Shown one piece after another: positions 35,203 to 46,599 of a DNA stretch of 64,000 nucleotides. The DNA comes from Chara braunii (taxonomy: Eukaryota > Streptophyta > Charophyceae > Charales > Characeae). Location of the stretch: positions 1,123,146 to 1,187,145 of the forward strand of contig BFEA01000377.1 in the NCBI GenBank assembly GCA_003427395.1, in the 5' to 3' direction. The notes beneath the pieces were generated by a model that saw nothing but the letters and a program-made list of their open reading frames with translations, did not search any database and was not told the origin of the DNA. How positions within the stretch are numbered: position 1 is the first letter of the stretch; each line of letters begins with the position of its first letter. The position numbers were made by a program, and so were the translations under genes.

Positions 35203-35343
35203 CGAGTTATAATTGCACTATGGGCCAAGATACGCTTTCAAATTGCAGTTCGGACAATATATACTACCCAACTTCCTGGCGACATAGGGTGCTCGAAGTA
35301 CAATTCTAAACTGTATTTTGCCCCATAGTGCAATTATAACTCG
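35203..35343. mobile_element. Fold-back MITE, 141 bp
   Basis: The ends are CGAGTTATAATTGCACTATG and its reverse complement. The complementarity continues inward (CAAGATACGCTTTCAAATTG against the complement of CAATTCTAAACTGTATTTTG), so nearly the whole element forms one hairpin. An extra arm in direct orientation lies at 35375-35411. No clear target duplication. Confidence 0.7.
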
Positions 35344-35374
35344 ATTTTGTGACTGTACTGAAGTTATCTTAAAA

Positions 35375-35538
35375 CGAGTTATAATTGCACTATGGAGCAA
35401 AATACAGTTTACAAAAACGAGTTATACTCCACACCACTTCACTCAAGGTCAATTTTGACTCACATTTGCTTTATTGAAGTCATACTCCACACCACTTCAC
35501 TCAAGGTCAATTTTGACTCACACTTGCTTTATTGAATA
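35375..35538 (+). repeat. Solo MITE arm followed by a 58-bp tandem duplication
   Basis: 35375-35411 repeats the arm of the neighbouring fold-back element. At 35423-35538 a 58-bp unit (ATACTCCACACCACTTCACT...) is present twice with almost no divergence, indicating a recent duplication. Confidence 0.7.
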
Positions 35539-36335
35539 TTATCTTAAAAGACAAAGAAAATTTGCATTCAAGCCTGAATGAAAAACGTTTAAATAGGAAA
35601 GTGGTTTGGTAATTTTCTCAATTTTTCTGTTTGAATTTTGATTGGACCAATGTGAAGGTATCGAAGGGGATGAATAGAAAGGAAATGAATTGGAAAGGGA
35701 ATTGTCTGCATTGGATTGGGAAGACAATCATTTGTTTGCCTCTCCACATGTTTTATGATTTGAAAGCTAATGGTAGCGTAAATTGAATTAGAGAATCACC
35801 AAAAAAATAAACCCCCTTTTCGATAGCCAAGTGAAGAAAGTTGGTTTCAACTTAGCTTTCACCCTAAGGACTACCTACTTTACCATGAATGACCCAACTC
35901 ACTTATGCCTATTCAAATAAATTTGCTTCCCTGTCTCCCCTGTTTTCTGTTTCGTATGTAAGTTTTCCAACAGAGGAAGGGAAGGATAGTTCTGCTTATG
36001 GACAACTAACTACTTCTCTCTAGGAAGCATCAGGGCAACGTTTCGTTGCTCTAGGAGTCGTCCCTGTTATCTGAGTGGACGGTTTCTACAGGGGTGTACT
36101 TTGCTGTTTCGGTGGAGATACCCCAACTTCTGATATTCGAATCTTGTGCTGGGGTGAGGAGAACCGCTACTCAGACCACTTCCTAAAGGGTTGGAAGCAA
36201 AACGACTAAGAAGAGCATCAGTTTTCCTTTAATCACGAGCAAGAGGGGGCTGAGTTAGCAACCATACATCTGATCATCCTAGGTGTCACCATTGAATGAG
36301 ACCGGTGCCTAAAAAAATCCGGCCAAACGATGAAC
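35539..36335. other. No gene recognised
   Basis: AT-rich then mixed sequence without a conserved frame, RNA gene or repeat that I can name. Confidence 0.4.
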
Positions 36336-37140
36336 TTTTTTTTTTTTTTTAATAACAACCCTCCCCCCCCGTCAGTGCTAGTGGTGTTGATAAGAGCAGA
36401 CACCGCTAGCACCTGGGGGGGCCTCCATCTATTGGTAGGGAGCGACACCTATTGGAAAACAGGTCCAGCATCCCTTACATGGACAGGATTCGAAACATAT
36501 CAGAAAAGAGGCGCGGGATATTCCTGCAAGTATTGATTACCCCGGGGTCGAGAGGATTAACTGAGCTGGATGATGTTGGGAGGGGAGGGGGACCTCTTCA
36601 CCCTAAACCTAGCGCCAGATATATGCTATCACACCCTGGTTTATCCCACCCCTGCCTTCTGTTAATGCTGCTAGCCTACTCGTACCACCCCATACCATTG
36701 CATGTCTACCATGGTCCGCTGATGGGGGGAAAAGGGGTCAGGAAAGTCCGAGCGAGGTCGCAATAAAATTTTTGGATCCACCGTTGTCCAATCTCTGAAG
36801 CAGATATGATAATCTCTCTTGATCGTCCCTTGATTACCGTCGTCAATACCTTCGTTACCTTCCTGGGTGTAGTTGTTATCCCACTTGATGAAAGTAATCC
36901 GACTTCCATTCTCGTTGCTCAACCAGTCCCTTGAAAATTGTTGGATTTTCTGTTTTATGTCTTTTTGTGTCTGGAACAGATCCAACGGACTAACTTTCTG
37001 TCATTGCGCCATAAGGTCCTAATGTACATATTGTTTGACCATGTCTGTCATTTGACTAATTTCCTCCCCCGCTATGAAACCCCTTCTATGACATGTACGC
37101 ACCGTCTGCTCCATATGACCCACAACGATAAACTACATTA
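36336..37140 (-). mobile_element. LINE 3' end, minus strand
   Basis: Poly(A) appears as T at 36336-36350, preceded (in minus-strand order) by the shared 3' UTR block (36423-36474) and a stem-loop. A minus-strand frame at 36985-36671 contains RDYHICFRDW and downstream acidic/proline-rich sequence, related to the corresponding part of the LINE at 23.2 kb. The 5' end is not sharply defined; recognisable similarity fades near 37140. Confidence 0.65.
36375..36412 (-). other. LINE 3' UTR stem-loop
   Basis: On the minus strand, GTGCTAGCGGTGT pairs with ACACCACTAGCAC at 12 of 13 positions around the loop CTGCTCTTATCA, identical to the loop at 2435-2446. Confidence 0.65.
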
Positions 37141-37519
37141 GCATAGACAGACTTATGTGTCACTCTGATGAATGTGATTCGCACCACAAAAAGTGCAGAC
37201 AAAGGGTGAAAATAAATGATTTTGGCAGACCATCTAATCAATTTAAAAACTTGATTTTGGTTGACTCGCATCTTTTGGCATAACGTTTTCTCGAACACGA
37301 CAAAAAACGATCTTCAACGACCTAGTCTAAATGAATTTTTGTGGATTGTTTATTTTTACGGCAACATCGTTTTGCCAATGATTTTCGATGTACGATAATC
37401 GTGAAGAATGTTTTATTGTGGATATATATATTATCCTGTTGATCTTTGTCTTGATAATTATTTTTCGTAAACATATGTCTCAGGGACTAGGATTACTTGT
37501 GGTTTTGCACTTTGTTAAG
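37141..37519. other. No gene recognised
   Basis: AT-rich spacer between the LINE end and the next dispersed repeat. Nothing further seen. Confidence 0.4.
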
Positions 37520-37975
37520 ACTATCCTAATCGCCCGGCGTACGTTCCGTCCTTAGGAGACCAGCGCCGTATGGAATGGACGACGTCCGGATTCAAATCGC
37601 GCTTTAACCAAGCGTATCACACTACAGCGAAACGAGAAAACACCCTCGAATGACCTACCTCTACATCAAAATCAAAACTTTTGCATGTAGGTTAGTAGCT
37701 CGGTAGGGATACGCCCCTAAGGGTGGTGACAGCCCTTTAGGGAAAGAAAGTTGTGCCTCGCTGGAACCTATCCTATCGTAGGGGACCGCAAGAAGTACGG
37801 TTGGGGCAGAGGTAAGGAGACAACGCAACCGTGTCCGTTTCAACGGTTCACGAGACTACTTACGCGTTATCCCTAAGTTGTCTCTTGGTTTCGTTTTTGT
37901 TTAACTCCTGTGTGACATGACTGGGAGGGTGTTCACCTTTAGCAAAAAAAGGCGAGAGCCGATGCGCTTGACAAC
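37520..37975 (+). repeat. Long dispersed repeat, partial copy R3
   Basis: Corresponds to the second half of R1 and R2 (from CCTAATCGCCCGGCGTACG through GGTAGCTCGGTAGGG and AAGGGTGGTGACA to GATGCGCTTGAC). It has an extra segment of about 100 bp around 37806-37910 that R1 and R2 lack. Confidence 0.55.
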
Positions 37976-40900
37976 GTCGTCTCCCCCAAAGGTTATGGGT
38001 TTGTCCAGTTCGCCTCTTTGTGAGGGTGTAACGTCCGTGTGGACTGATTGCAACAGCTCTTCCCTTACTTGAAGGACTTTGTGTGCTGGCAGAATCATAA
38101 AACCAGTAAGTGTTATCACTTGTTCTCGATTAAGCCTTGCTCAACCCTTTTTATTGTTTTCGCACTGCTTTGTGGGCCATTTCTATCCATTTCGCCGCAT
38201 CCATAGTGTCAGCCCATTTGATCTGGCTTGGGTTCTTTCCAACAATGGTCCTCACTATCTATTTCTTCGGGTTATTGAAGAAGAGGAGGTTAGAAGAATT
38301 TGGATGGATTATGCACCTGCTGAGGACCAGTGGCGAGTTGCATGGTCCAATGAATTTGCAGAAACAGTACAACCAGACCACCATACAGGCCCTTCGTTCC
38401 TCTCACTGGGGACCCTTCCCACCGACCTCCTGAGGCAGTCACCTGTCGCCAGGTCTCTCGTCGTCACGAATAGAGCACCGGTCATTACCGCTGCAGCTGC
38501 ACTGACAAATGGTCCAAATACAGCTACAATGACCGGGTGTTCTATTATGTGCAGACTGTACCTCTTACAGGCATGATCTTCAATGCTTTGATCGAGTGAG
38601 ATAAGAGCAAGCGTAATCAGATACTTGATGAGCCATCCACACCTCACCACGGTATTACACAACCTCAAATGAAGAAAGTCACATGCCCCATCCTTTCTTC
38701 ACTGGCACTCTTCCCTTTTCCAACAACACAGTGCAGGGTCATCATCAATGGAGGTATTAATGCACGAACCTTAATGATGAACGGACCTGCCATGTACCCC
38801 ACCGTAGTGCAGCGCCTCCTCCAGCAACAGCCTGTTTTCCTGTCGTTCGTCTCTACAGATTCAGAACATTTTGGTTACTGCCATTCCGGATTTCGTTCAT
38901 CAATACCCCCCCTCCCCCCCCCCCCCGCCCCCCCCGCAAGAATAACCCTCCGAACGCGGCTCTGCCACAAACTTCCCTGTTTTTGTTTCTTTCGACCAAA
39001 TAACCATAGCCACCACATAACAATCCATCGAACTGCAATGTCAATCACACATCCCTTCCTTGTTCTTGAAGGGGCGATGGCCTCAAAATAACAATTTTGA
39101 CTTCCGTGGCCCAGGCAAATTCAGAGTTACTTTCACTCGTTTGATTCCAATGGATTTGAACTCACTGTCTGTATTTCAACAGGTTGGACCAATGAATAGC
39201 TTTCCATTTGGCAAGTGGCCCAAAGCTCAGACTTGCCTAAAGTTTGCCGCAAACTAACCTCTCACCGACATACGTACCCCACTTACAAATTCCAAGTTAC
39301 ATACACGCGTTGGATTCCAAGGGATTTGAACTCTCAACCACTTCAACAGTTTATGGTCGCACAGATGAATGGCTCTCCATTTGGCAAGTGGCCCAAAATT
39401 CAGTCTTGCTCAGACTAACCTCCCACAGATATACACATCCCACTGACAAACTTTCAACCAGCTGCTCTTAGACCACCGGCACACCCAGATCCCGGACGCT
39501 CCACTGCACACCAAGCTTTGGGGGATTTTTCTCTTTTTTGGCTGGCGCACCAGCCATTGTGGTCCAGTAGGCCCGAGGTGCAAAATTTTTGGATGGGCAA
39601 TGAGTTCATTTCAGCGAGGCTGGGGTCGTGTACTGGCCGTTTTAATGCCACCTTCACCCGGCAGTTCAATTTCCCCATTTCTTTCCTCCACCGAACTCAG
39701 TTTTACAAATGCCCTGTTCGTCCAGAAGGGCAAGAGGCCCCATGAGCACGACACGTGCACTGAACTGCCGTACACAGACACTGCGCACCTATGAATAGCC
39801 AGACCATTGCAACATGCTGCGGACATGAGCCGCCACTGCAAACCATGATGCAGGGAATAGCCGCATCACACTCACATGCTGTGAACATCAGCCCCCACAT
39901 TGTCTACCATCGCATCCTGGCCACCTCACCACAGACAGGCCATGGCACACCAAGTTCCGCATACGACCACACAGTACAAAATTCAATAAAGTGCCGGAAC
40001 ATACCAGTTCACAGACCGCAGTCAGATGGGTCAACCTTGTTAGATCACAAGATGTCCTTTCCACATACACCGTAGATATACAGATTATTTTTTCTCCCTA
40101 AAAGAAGTATGCAATTTCTTTTCCCAACTAAGATTTAAACCAGCAGTCCATTACAGTTCTTCCGTTTTCATACGGACTTCCCCTAGGCCGTTTGGCTCCA
40201 TCCCGATAGAGTGATGAACACACAGTGACTTCAGGCCCAAGGCTTCTGCGGGGAGGACCAGACTCTCCGAAAATACAGTGCCAATAGTGGTTCCATCTTC
40301 CATGTTGATCTTTCCAACAGCCGGTAAAAGAATTTGAGTGCTAGACCAAAAAAAAAAAAAAAAAAAAAAAAGATTTTTTTCAGAGGGGTATCCCACTGGC
40401 TGGCTTCTTCAGAGGTCCATCCCACTGGCTGGCAGAAACTGTTCCGCAAGGATAGCTGATGGAACCCTATTGCGACCACAGGCAGCTAACGCATCTACAG
40501 TAGCAATGTTTTCACACTGCGACGAACTGCTGCTATTGGGCACCGCATTGGAAACCTTGGAAAGGCCACTGGGCGAAAAAGAAAAAAAGAAATCTGTCTG
40601 CTGCATGTTTAACGCTAATGAGAGCCAGGAGCACAGCCTGGCCGAAACGCATCAGGGAATTTGCGCATTTCAGACTGAGAACTGTACTGCTTGTATAAGA
40701 AGCTGTCTATGGACACTGTTTTCCCTATTCTTCTTCTTCAGTTCTTCTTCTTTGGTTCTTCTTCTATAATTCGTCTTCTTTTTCTTCTTCAGATTCTTCT
40801 TTCCCCCTCCTCCTCTAGTCACCCTCCTTCACCTTCTCGCCCCGCCACTGCCCATTCTTCCCCCTCCCCCCTCTCGCCACCTACTCGTCGTCCTTCATCT

Positions 40901-41099
40901 TCTCGCCCCATCACTGCCCCTTCCTCCCCCTCCCCCCTCTCGTCACCTACTCGTCACGTTCAGCCATACACTTCTTTCTTCTTCTTCTTCTACTCGTCAA
41001 CTTCTCCACCTACTCATTGTCCTTCACCTTCTTCCCCTGCCACTGCCCCTTCTTCTTCAGCCCTAAACTTGCTCTTCTTCTTCCTCTCTCCTCCTCCTC
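37976..41099. other. Anonymous region; one ~170-bp tandem duplication
   Basis: No recognisable gene. Frames such as 38079-38576 (plus) and 38309-38668 (minus) overlap each other and carry no motifs. 39115-39455 holds two diverged copies of a unit of about 170 bp (GATTCCAA.GGATTTGAACTC ... CCATTTGGCAAGTGGCCCAAA). A-run at 40348-40371. CTT/CCT-rich sequence starts near 40730. Confidence 0.4.
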
Positions 41100-42105
41100 C
41101 TCCTCCCCCGCGAACAGGAGGAATAGCCATAGCCACGGGCTGTGATTGTCTTCTTCTTCTGTATATTCTTCTGTATATTCTTCTTCTGTATATTCTTCTG
41201 TATATTCTTCTTCTTCTTCATAATCTCTCCCAAAGGCAGCCTTTTTTTAATTTTCTGACTTATTCTCCTTTCTTCGTGTTCTCCTTCGTCTCCCCCAACG
41301 GTTGACATAGCTACAGGCCCCAATTTTCTTCTTCCTCTTCTTCCTCTTCTTATCTACCTCCTCCTCCTCCTCCTCCCCCCATCTCTCCCAAAGGCAGCCA
41401 TAGCAGCGTTTTTTTTTTGTCTTTTTAATAACTTATACTTCTTCATATTGTCCTCTTCTCCCCCAGTGGTTGCCATAGTCATAGGCCCCAATTTTCTTCT
41501 TCTTCTTCTTATCCACCTCCTCCTCCTTCTCCTCCCATCTCTCCAGCAGGCAGGCACATGCGCGTTTTTTTCCAAGTTCTTGGTCAAGCTACCGTAGGCA
41601 GCCATAACCTTCTTCTTCTTCTTCTCCTACTTCTCCTCCACCAACGGCTGGCATAGCCATAGCCATAGGCCCTGATTGTCTTCTTCTTCTTCATCACCTT
41701 CATCTTCATCGTCTTCTTCTTCTTCTTGCCCCCAAAGGTCGGCTATAGGCCCCAATTTTCCTCCTCCATCTCTCTCGTAGGCNGCCAAAGCNGCGTNTTT
41801 TTTTTTTTGTTTTTTTTTTTTTTGAGCTTGTTCTTCTTCATGTTCTCCTTCTCCCCCAACGGTTGTCATAGCTATAGGCCCCAAATTTCTTCTTCTTCTT
41901 CTTCTTTCTTCATGTCCACGTCGTCCTCCTCCTCCTCCTCCTCCCTCCTCCATCTATCCCGTAGGCAGCCAAAGCAGCGTTTTCTTTTGTTTTCTGATGA
42001 GTAGTTCTTCGTAGTATTCTCCTTCTACTTCTCCCCGAACAGTTGCCATATAGGCCCCGATTTTCTGCTTCGAATCTTCTTCTTCTTCTTCTTCCCACTC
42101 GTAGC
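41100..42105 (-). repeat. Composite CTT/CTC minisatellite with conserved 40-bp cores
   Basis: About six irregular units combine microsatellite (CTT/CTC) with two conserved phrases: CAACGGTTGCCATAGCTATA followed by GGCCCCAATTTTC (near 41298, 41465, 41643, 41858 and 42040), and CCATCTCTCCCAAAGGCAGC followed by CATAGCAGCG (near 41380, 41540, 41770 and 41950). On the minus strand the first phrase reads LGPIAMTTVGGE. Several unknown bases occur at 41783-41798. It may descend from an exon that was amplified, or simply be a satellite. Confidence 0.65.
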
Positions 42106-42106
42106 C

Positions 42107-43811
42107 ATGGCGGGAGGCACTGCGCAGGAAAGTGTTCGGACCAAAGCTGCCGCAGCTACAAAGGGGGGAAAAGGAGCAATTTGTGATGTGTCTTGGCCAA
42201 GCACGCAGAGAACGAAGTCCATGGTGTGTAGTGCAACTGTCAAAACCAGGGAGGCTACGCCAGGAACCGACCCGAGTTTGTTCCAGCCCAAGGATGAGAG
42301 AGAACACGAAGTTGCAGAAAAAGAACAAGGTCTGGCTCTGGTGTGAGCATGGACAGGAGGTTTCCGCCAAAGGACGCAAGGAGTATTGGATCAGGTGCAG
42401 GAACGCCAAGCACCACGGCAGGGTGGGGATATCCTGAACTGTTCATGACCACGCAGTTTCCAGGGCCGACGGCTCGGATAACCCTTGACTTGGATGAGCC
42501 CCAACTGCCGCCTGCTGCAGGGCGCTCCGCCGCTGGTGTTGCTACCATGTTTGCTGCTCCACTTGACAAGGCTGTTGACGAGGAGGATGCTGGAAAGGTT
42601 ACAGCCACAGTTATCCGTTCGAACAGTCGTCAAGCAGCAGAGCACCGTACGCCGGTGGGTGGACAATGAAGCGCAGAGGAGGTTGGATACTGCATTGGCA
42701 GAGGCCATGTTCAGGGCAGACATTGCGTTCAATTTCCTGAGCGTGGCGAATGTCAGCCTCAAGGTGAAGCTACCTTCATACAAGCACATGTGGAGGGTAA
42801 CGTTGGACGTCATCCACTTGAAGATTCCAAAGGCGGTGGAACAACTAACGATATGTTGGGACTCGTCGGGATGCACGTTCATCACTAATGGGTCAACTAA
42901 GAATCAACCAGTGATGAACTTCTTGGCATGCAGGGAGCAAAAAGGGTGGCGCTTGTGACGACGCCCATAATGACAGGGAGGCGGAAGAATTCCGCAGCGT
43001 TGGCAAGGATGTGGGAGCAGGTGATGAGGGAGATCGGTTTGCGTCCCATCACCACGACCTGCGCGGATAACGCAGAGGTCAACAAAAAGGCGGCACAGAT
43101 TCTTGAACGGCGGAAGGACAGGGATGTGGCCCACGTCCCTTAGGTTTCTTGCAGGGCGCACTGTTGCAGTCTTTTGCTCAAGGATCTGAGCAACTTGCCA
43201 TGGACGAAGGAAATTTTGAAGACTGCTAACGCGCTTTCTTGAACGGCAGAAGTACAGGGATGTGGCCCACGTCCCTTAGGTTTCTTGCGGGGCGCACTGT
43301 TGCAGTCTTTTGCTCAAGGATCTGAGCAGCTTGCCATGGATCAAGGACACTGTGAAGACTGCTAATAGCTTCATCAGAAATCATCATGCCACCCACGCAT
43401 TGATGATCTCGATTGACGACTCGTTGTCCTTGCTGCACCCCACTGAGGTCCGGTTTGGATCTGTCTACATGGTGTTGCAGCGGCTGGCAAACAGAGAGAA
43501 TGTAATGACAGAGACGGTGGATGGAAGGGAGGCGCCAAAGTGGAGGGCATTGAGATGGCCGGCGGAGAAGTCGTGCAAGAAGGCTGACCTCGTAGACGAC
43601 ACAGGTCGGAGTCTTGGTGGCCAAAGGTGAAATGATTGTGTCTATCATGCAACCAGTCTACAGCCTTCTGAAAAGCATGGATGCAAAAGGCACTTACCCT
43701 ACAAAACCTCGTGGAGTACGACGACCTTGTCTGTCAAACATTGTGCTCACAAGGAAGGAGTGGGAGATTGTGATGCTGAAGGTCAAAGATCACATGCAGA
43801 TGATAAGGTAG
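42107..43811 (+). pseudogene. Dead hAT-superfamily transposase (DUF659 / RNase H-like core)
   Basis: Plus-strand frames at 42343-42669, 42485-42958, 42928-43143, 43310-43630 and 43614-43811 follow one another and together show the hAT order. There is a Cys/His-containing N-terminal part (LWCEHGQEV...RCRNAKHH, near 42330-42410), then the DUF659 segment (AEAMFRADIAFNFLSVAN and PSYKHMWRVTLD). The first catalytic region follows (FITNGSTKNQPVMNFL), then the second (TTCADNAEVNKKAAQI) and the AHCCSLLLKDL motif. In intact relatives the first region reads SDGW, so the catalytic Asp is Asn here. At least three frameshifts, a stop after 43140 and a 136-bp tandem duplication (43101-43236, 43237-43372) make it non-functional. 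Terminal inverted repeats were not found. Confidence 0.8.
43101..43372 (+). repeat. 136-bp tandem duplication inside the hAT transposase
   Basis: Two copies of the unit that encodes the segment from ILERRKD to the AHCCSLLLKDL motif follow each other with few differences. The first copy contains the in-frame stop TAG after CCACGTCCCT, as does the second. Confidence 0.85.
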
Positions 43812-44839
43812 CCAGTGCCACGCAGTGGGGAAGCAGCGGAAGACCAGCCTAAAACGGGGGTGGCCGCCTGTCTGCCACACCAATGTCCATATTTCATCAC
43901 GTTTGCTATTAGTGAGGTGAGGTATGGCGTTCTCCATGTTGCTTGACGCTGGGTATGCTGTTGTCGTCCACGTTTGCTGATGGGGGGGGGTTGCTGTTAT
44001 CCTTGTTTGCTAATGCCCATGCCTGCTTTAACACCGCCACTAAAGACCCCACCACCACCACCATAAACCTCCTGGCCACATCACCCCCCGCACCCAATAA
44101 ACGTTCACCGTCTTCTTTGATGATTCGGACTGTTTCGATGCTACAGGTATGCTGTTGTCCACATTTGCTGATAGCCAGGTTTGCTGTTATCCTTGTTTGC
44201 TGATACCCACGCCTGCTGTAACACCGCCACTAAGAACCCCATCCCCACCATAAAGCACTAAAAAAAAGTCCACCGTTTTCTATGCGGATTCGAACTGTTC
44301 GCAGCGAGCGCAGTCCGACCGTACTTTCAAAAAAAGAAATAAAACAACAAAGGACCAGTTTCGAGCCCAACCGGAATTCCGGTTGGAGGCCTTGGGTAAT
44401 CAAGGTCGCATCCGGGCCGGGTCCGGTCCAACCGGCCGGTTGCCGGCCCGACACTCCCTCCAATTGAAAACCGAATTTTTTTTTGGCACGGTTCTGCCTG
44501 CTGATGGCTACACTACAACGTTTCGATCGTCAGTACATTCTTCAACTTTGATTAGCCATTTTACTTCCGGAAAAAAAAAAAAAATTCCTCACCTGACATG
44601 TACGCAGACCCTGCCAATAGCAGTGAGTTATCCTTTTCACTAAAATAATCTGTGATACGTGTGACATCCTTCACGGCCGTACTGGTACGTACTGGTACAG
44701 AGAACCACTATTTTCAAGACCTAATTTCGCTTGCCCCAATCTATGTTGGATGAAAAGGACAACAGGGTCGAGACCCACTGGAATGCATGCCTCGTTTCTG
44801 AGTGTTAATCTTCGAAACCCTGGCAGGAAACCAAGAACA
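43812..44839. other. No gene; 194-bp tandem duplication
   Basis: A unit starting GGTATGCTGTTGTC at 43952 recurs at 44146 (TTTGCTGAT..., AACACCGCCACTAA). Low-complexity A runs follow near 44571. No gene recognised; the frames overlap on both strands. Confidence 0.5.
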
Positions 44840-44952
44840 CTACCTGTCTTCCCCCGAACATAACGCAGCCTTAAAATGAATGCAGAAAAGTGAATTTTTC
44901 CGGCCAGATACGGTCAAAATCAGGGTGCGTTGTGCTTCGGGGAAGACGGTAG
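44840..44952. mobile_element. MITE of the CTACCGTCTTCC family, copy A
   Basis: 113 bp bounded by CTACCTGTCTTCCCCCGAAC and its approximate reverse complement ending CGGGGAAGACGGTAG. Non-coding. AACA precedes it, and TAACA follows it closely. Confidence 0.7.
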
Positions 44953-44959
44953 TAACAGC

Positions 44960-45012
44960 CTATCTTCTTCCCCCGGATACAACGTGCGGTTGTATTCGGG
45001 GGAAGAAGGTAG
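44960..45012. mobile_element. MITE copy B, internally deleted to its two ends
   Basis: 53 bp consisting almost only of the two inverted ends (CTATCTTCTTCCCCCGGATA and TGTATTCGGGGGAAGAAGG), a near-perfect palindrome just 7 bp after copy A. Confidence 0.7.
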
Positions 45013-46599
45013 CCTTCTGAGTCAACAGATGCACAAGCAATATTTCCTACAAAGGGATATTCGTGATTGAAGTCGGATTCGTCCAGGTCTGAGCCAACCC
45101 GCAGAGTTGTGGCCAGACCTGGACGAATCGGACTGCAATCACGTCCAGAGCTTCATAGGAACAGTCCTAGGGCCTCGCTCCACTACTCTCCACATGCATG
45201 TAACTTTCCATGTTCTAGCCAAGGATTTAGTCTCCTTCAGCAGTTTGGGGTACTAGCGAATAGTGGAGCGAGTCCTCACGTGAGAAAAAAAAAGGAGAAA
45301 GATTCATCCATGTTTTAGGACTCTGCCTCGGGAGGGCGGACTCCCATTAGGACTGACATGTTTTAGCAAAGGATTTAGTCTCCTTCAGCAGATTTGGGGA
45401 GTTGGGAGAGCGTGAGTCCTCACCAAAAAAATTATGTCTTCCAGAGCAGAAAACAAAAAGAAGATAGGTTCTGCACCTTTTTCTCCCTCATGCGAACTCC
45501 CATAGGACTATTCCCACAGAGCTCTGGACGCGATTGCAGACAAATTCGCGTCCAGATTCATACAGGCCTGGCCGCAATTGCAGTCGGGTAGCCCCAGACC
45601 TGGACGAATCTGACTGCAATCACGTCCCTATGACTCCATAGCTTTGATAAAAACGTTCAGTTGGAACAATGCTGGCACCCACAATTCTTTCCTTCACCTC
45701 TGGGGAGTCTTGCATGACTTGAGGGGGGGCATTATATCCCCAACCGTTCTGCCCACCACGTGCCAGCCAATCACATGGTTCTTTTCTTTTTTCGTTTTTT
45801 CCACACCTGTATCTGCCACTGGAACAAGGACAGACGCAGGGGCTGGCTTTGCAGATAGTCTGACCAGGGTGGCAGATGAGTGGAAACAACCGCCTCCTTT
45901 TCGCTCCTGCTGGGGAAGTACTGTGTCCAGGGCAACCCTGTGGAGATTATCCTTATTTTTGCAGGTGAGTGGAAACAACCGCCTCCACCACTGGGGTTCC
46001 ACAGAGGCTTGTACAGGTACGACCTCAATTTTCCATGCGGTGTTCCCGATCAAAGAAATATAAATAACAATAATACAAAATAAAATGAATTGCTGCAGTT
46101 ACAGAGCGAATACAAACAGGCATACCACACAACATGCGAAGTCACTTTCTCATCAACTTCATTCTCCAGAGACAGGCTAGCAAATTATGCCGAAGTTGGC
46201 CCCAACGAAAGACAACTCCACACAGCTCACCATGCAAAAATAAGGATAATTTCCAGAGGGTTGCCCTGGACACACTACTTCCCCGTCCTCCCCTCCCCTT
46301 TGTGAAGGAAGAGTACGTCTCAAAGAGTGGCAGTGTTTACGTTTCAAGCTATCACTGCAAAAGTATAGACACGATAAATAGGCATCATTTCTCACATGTT
46401 TCATCGAGTGCAGAGATGAATTGGAGAATCTTTACACGTTTTTCAAGCTATCACTGCAAGTAACCCCTATTTCGCTTGTTGAACACGCACTGCATCATTT
46501 CTTCACTATGTCAACAACCCCCCCCCTTCCAAACCCCCCATTACATTTGCATGGAGCACGCATGTCACACAAGGCATTTCAAGGCGGTCGGGAACAATA
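45013..46599. other. Anonymous region with short direct and inverted duplications
   Basis: Repeated phrases include GACCTGGACGAATC.GACTGCA (45116, 45598) and GGATTTAGTCTCCTTCAGCAG (45223, 45369). There is also GAGTGGAAACAACCGCCTCC (about 45877, 45965). A 51-bp inverted duplication pairs 45912-45962 with 46233-46283. No gene recognised. Confidence 0.5.

Noticed and set aside
38079-38668. Overlapping frames of 165 codons (plus) and 119 codons (minus)
   Set aside because: No recognisable domain on either strand, no splice evidence.
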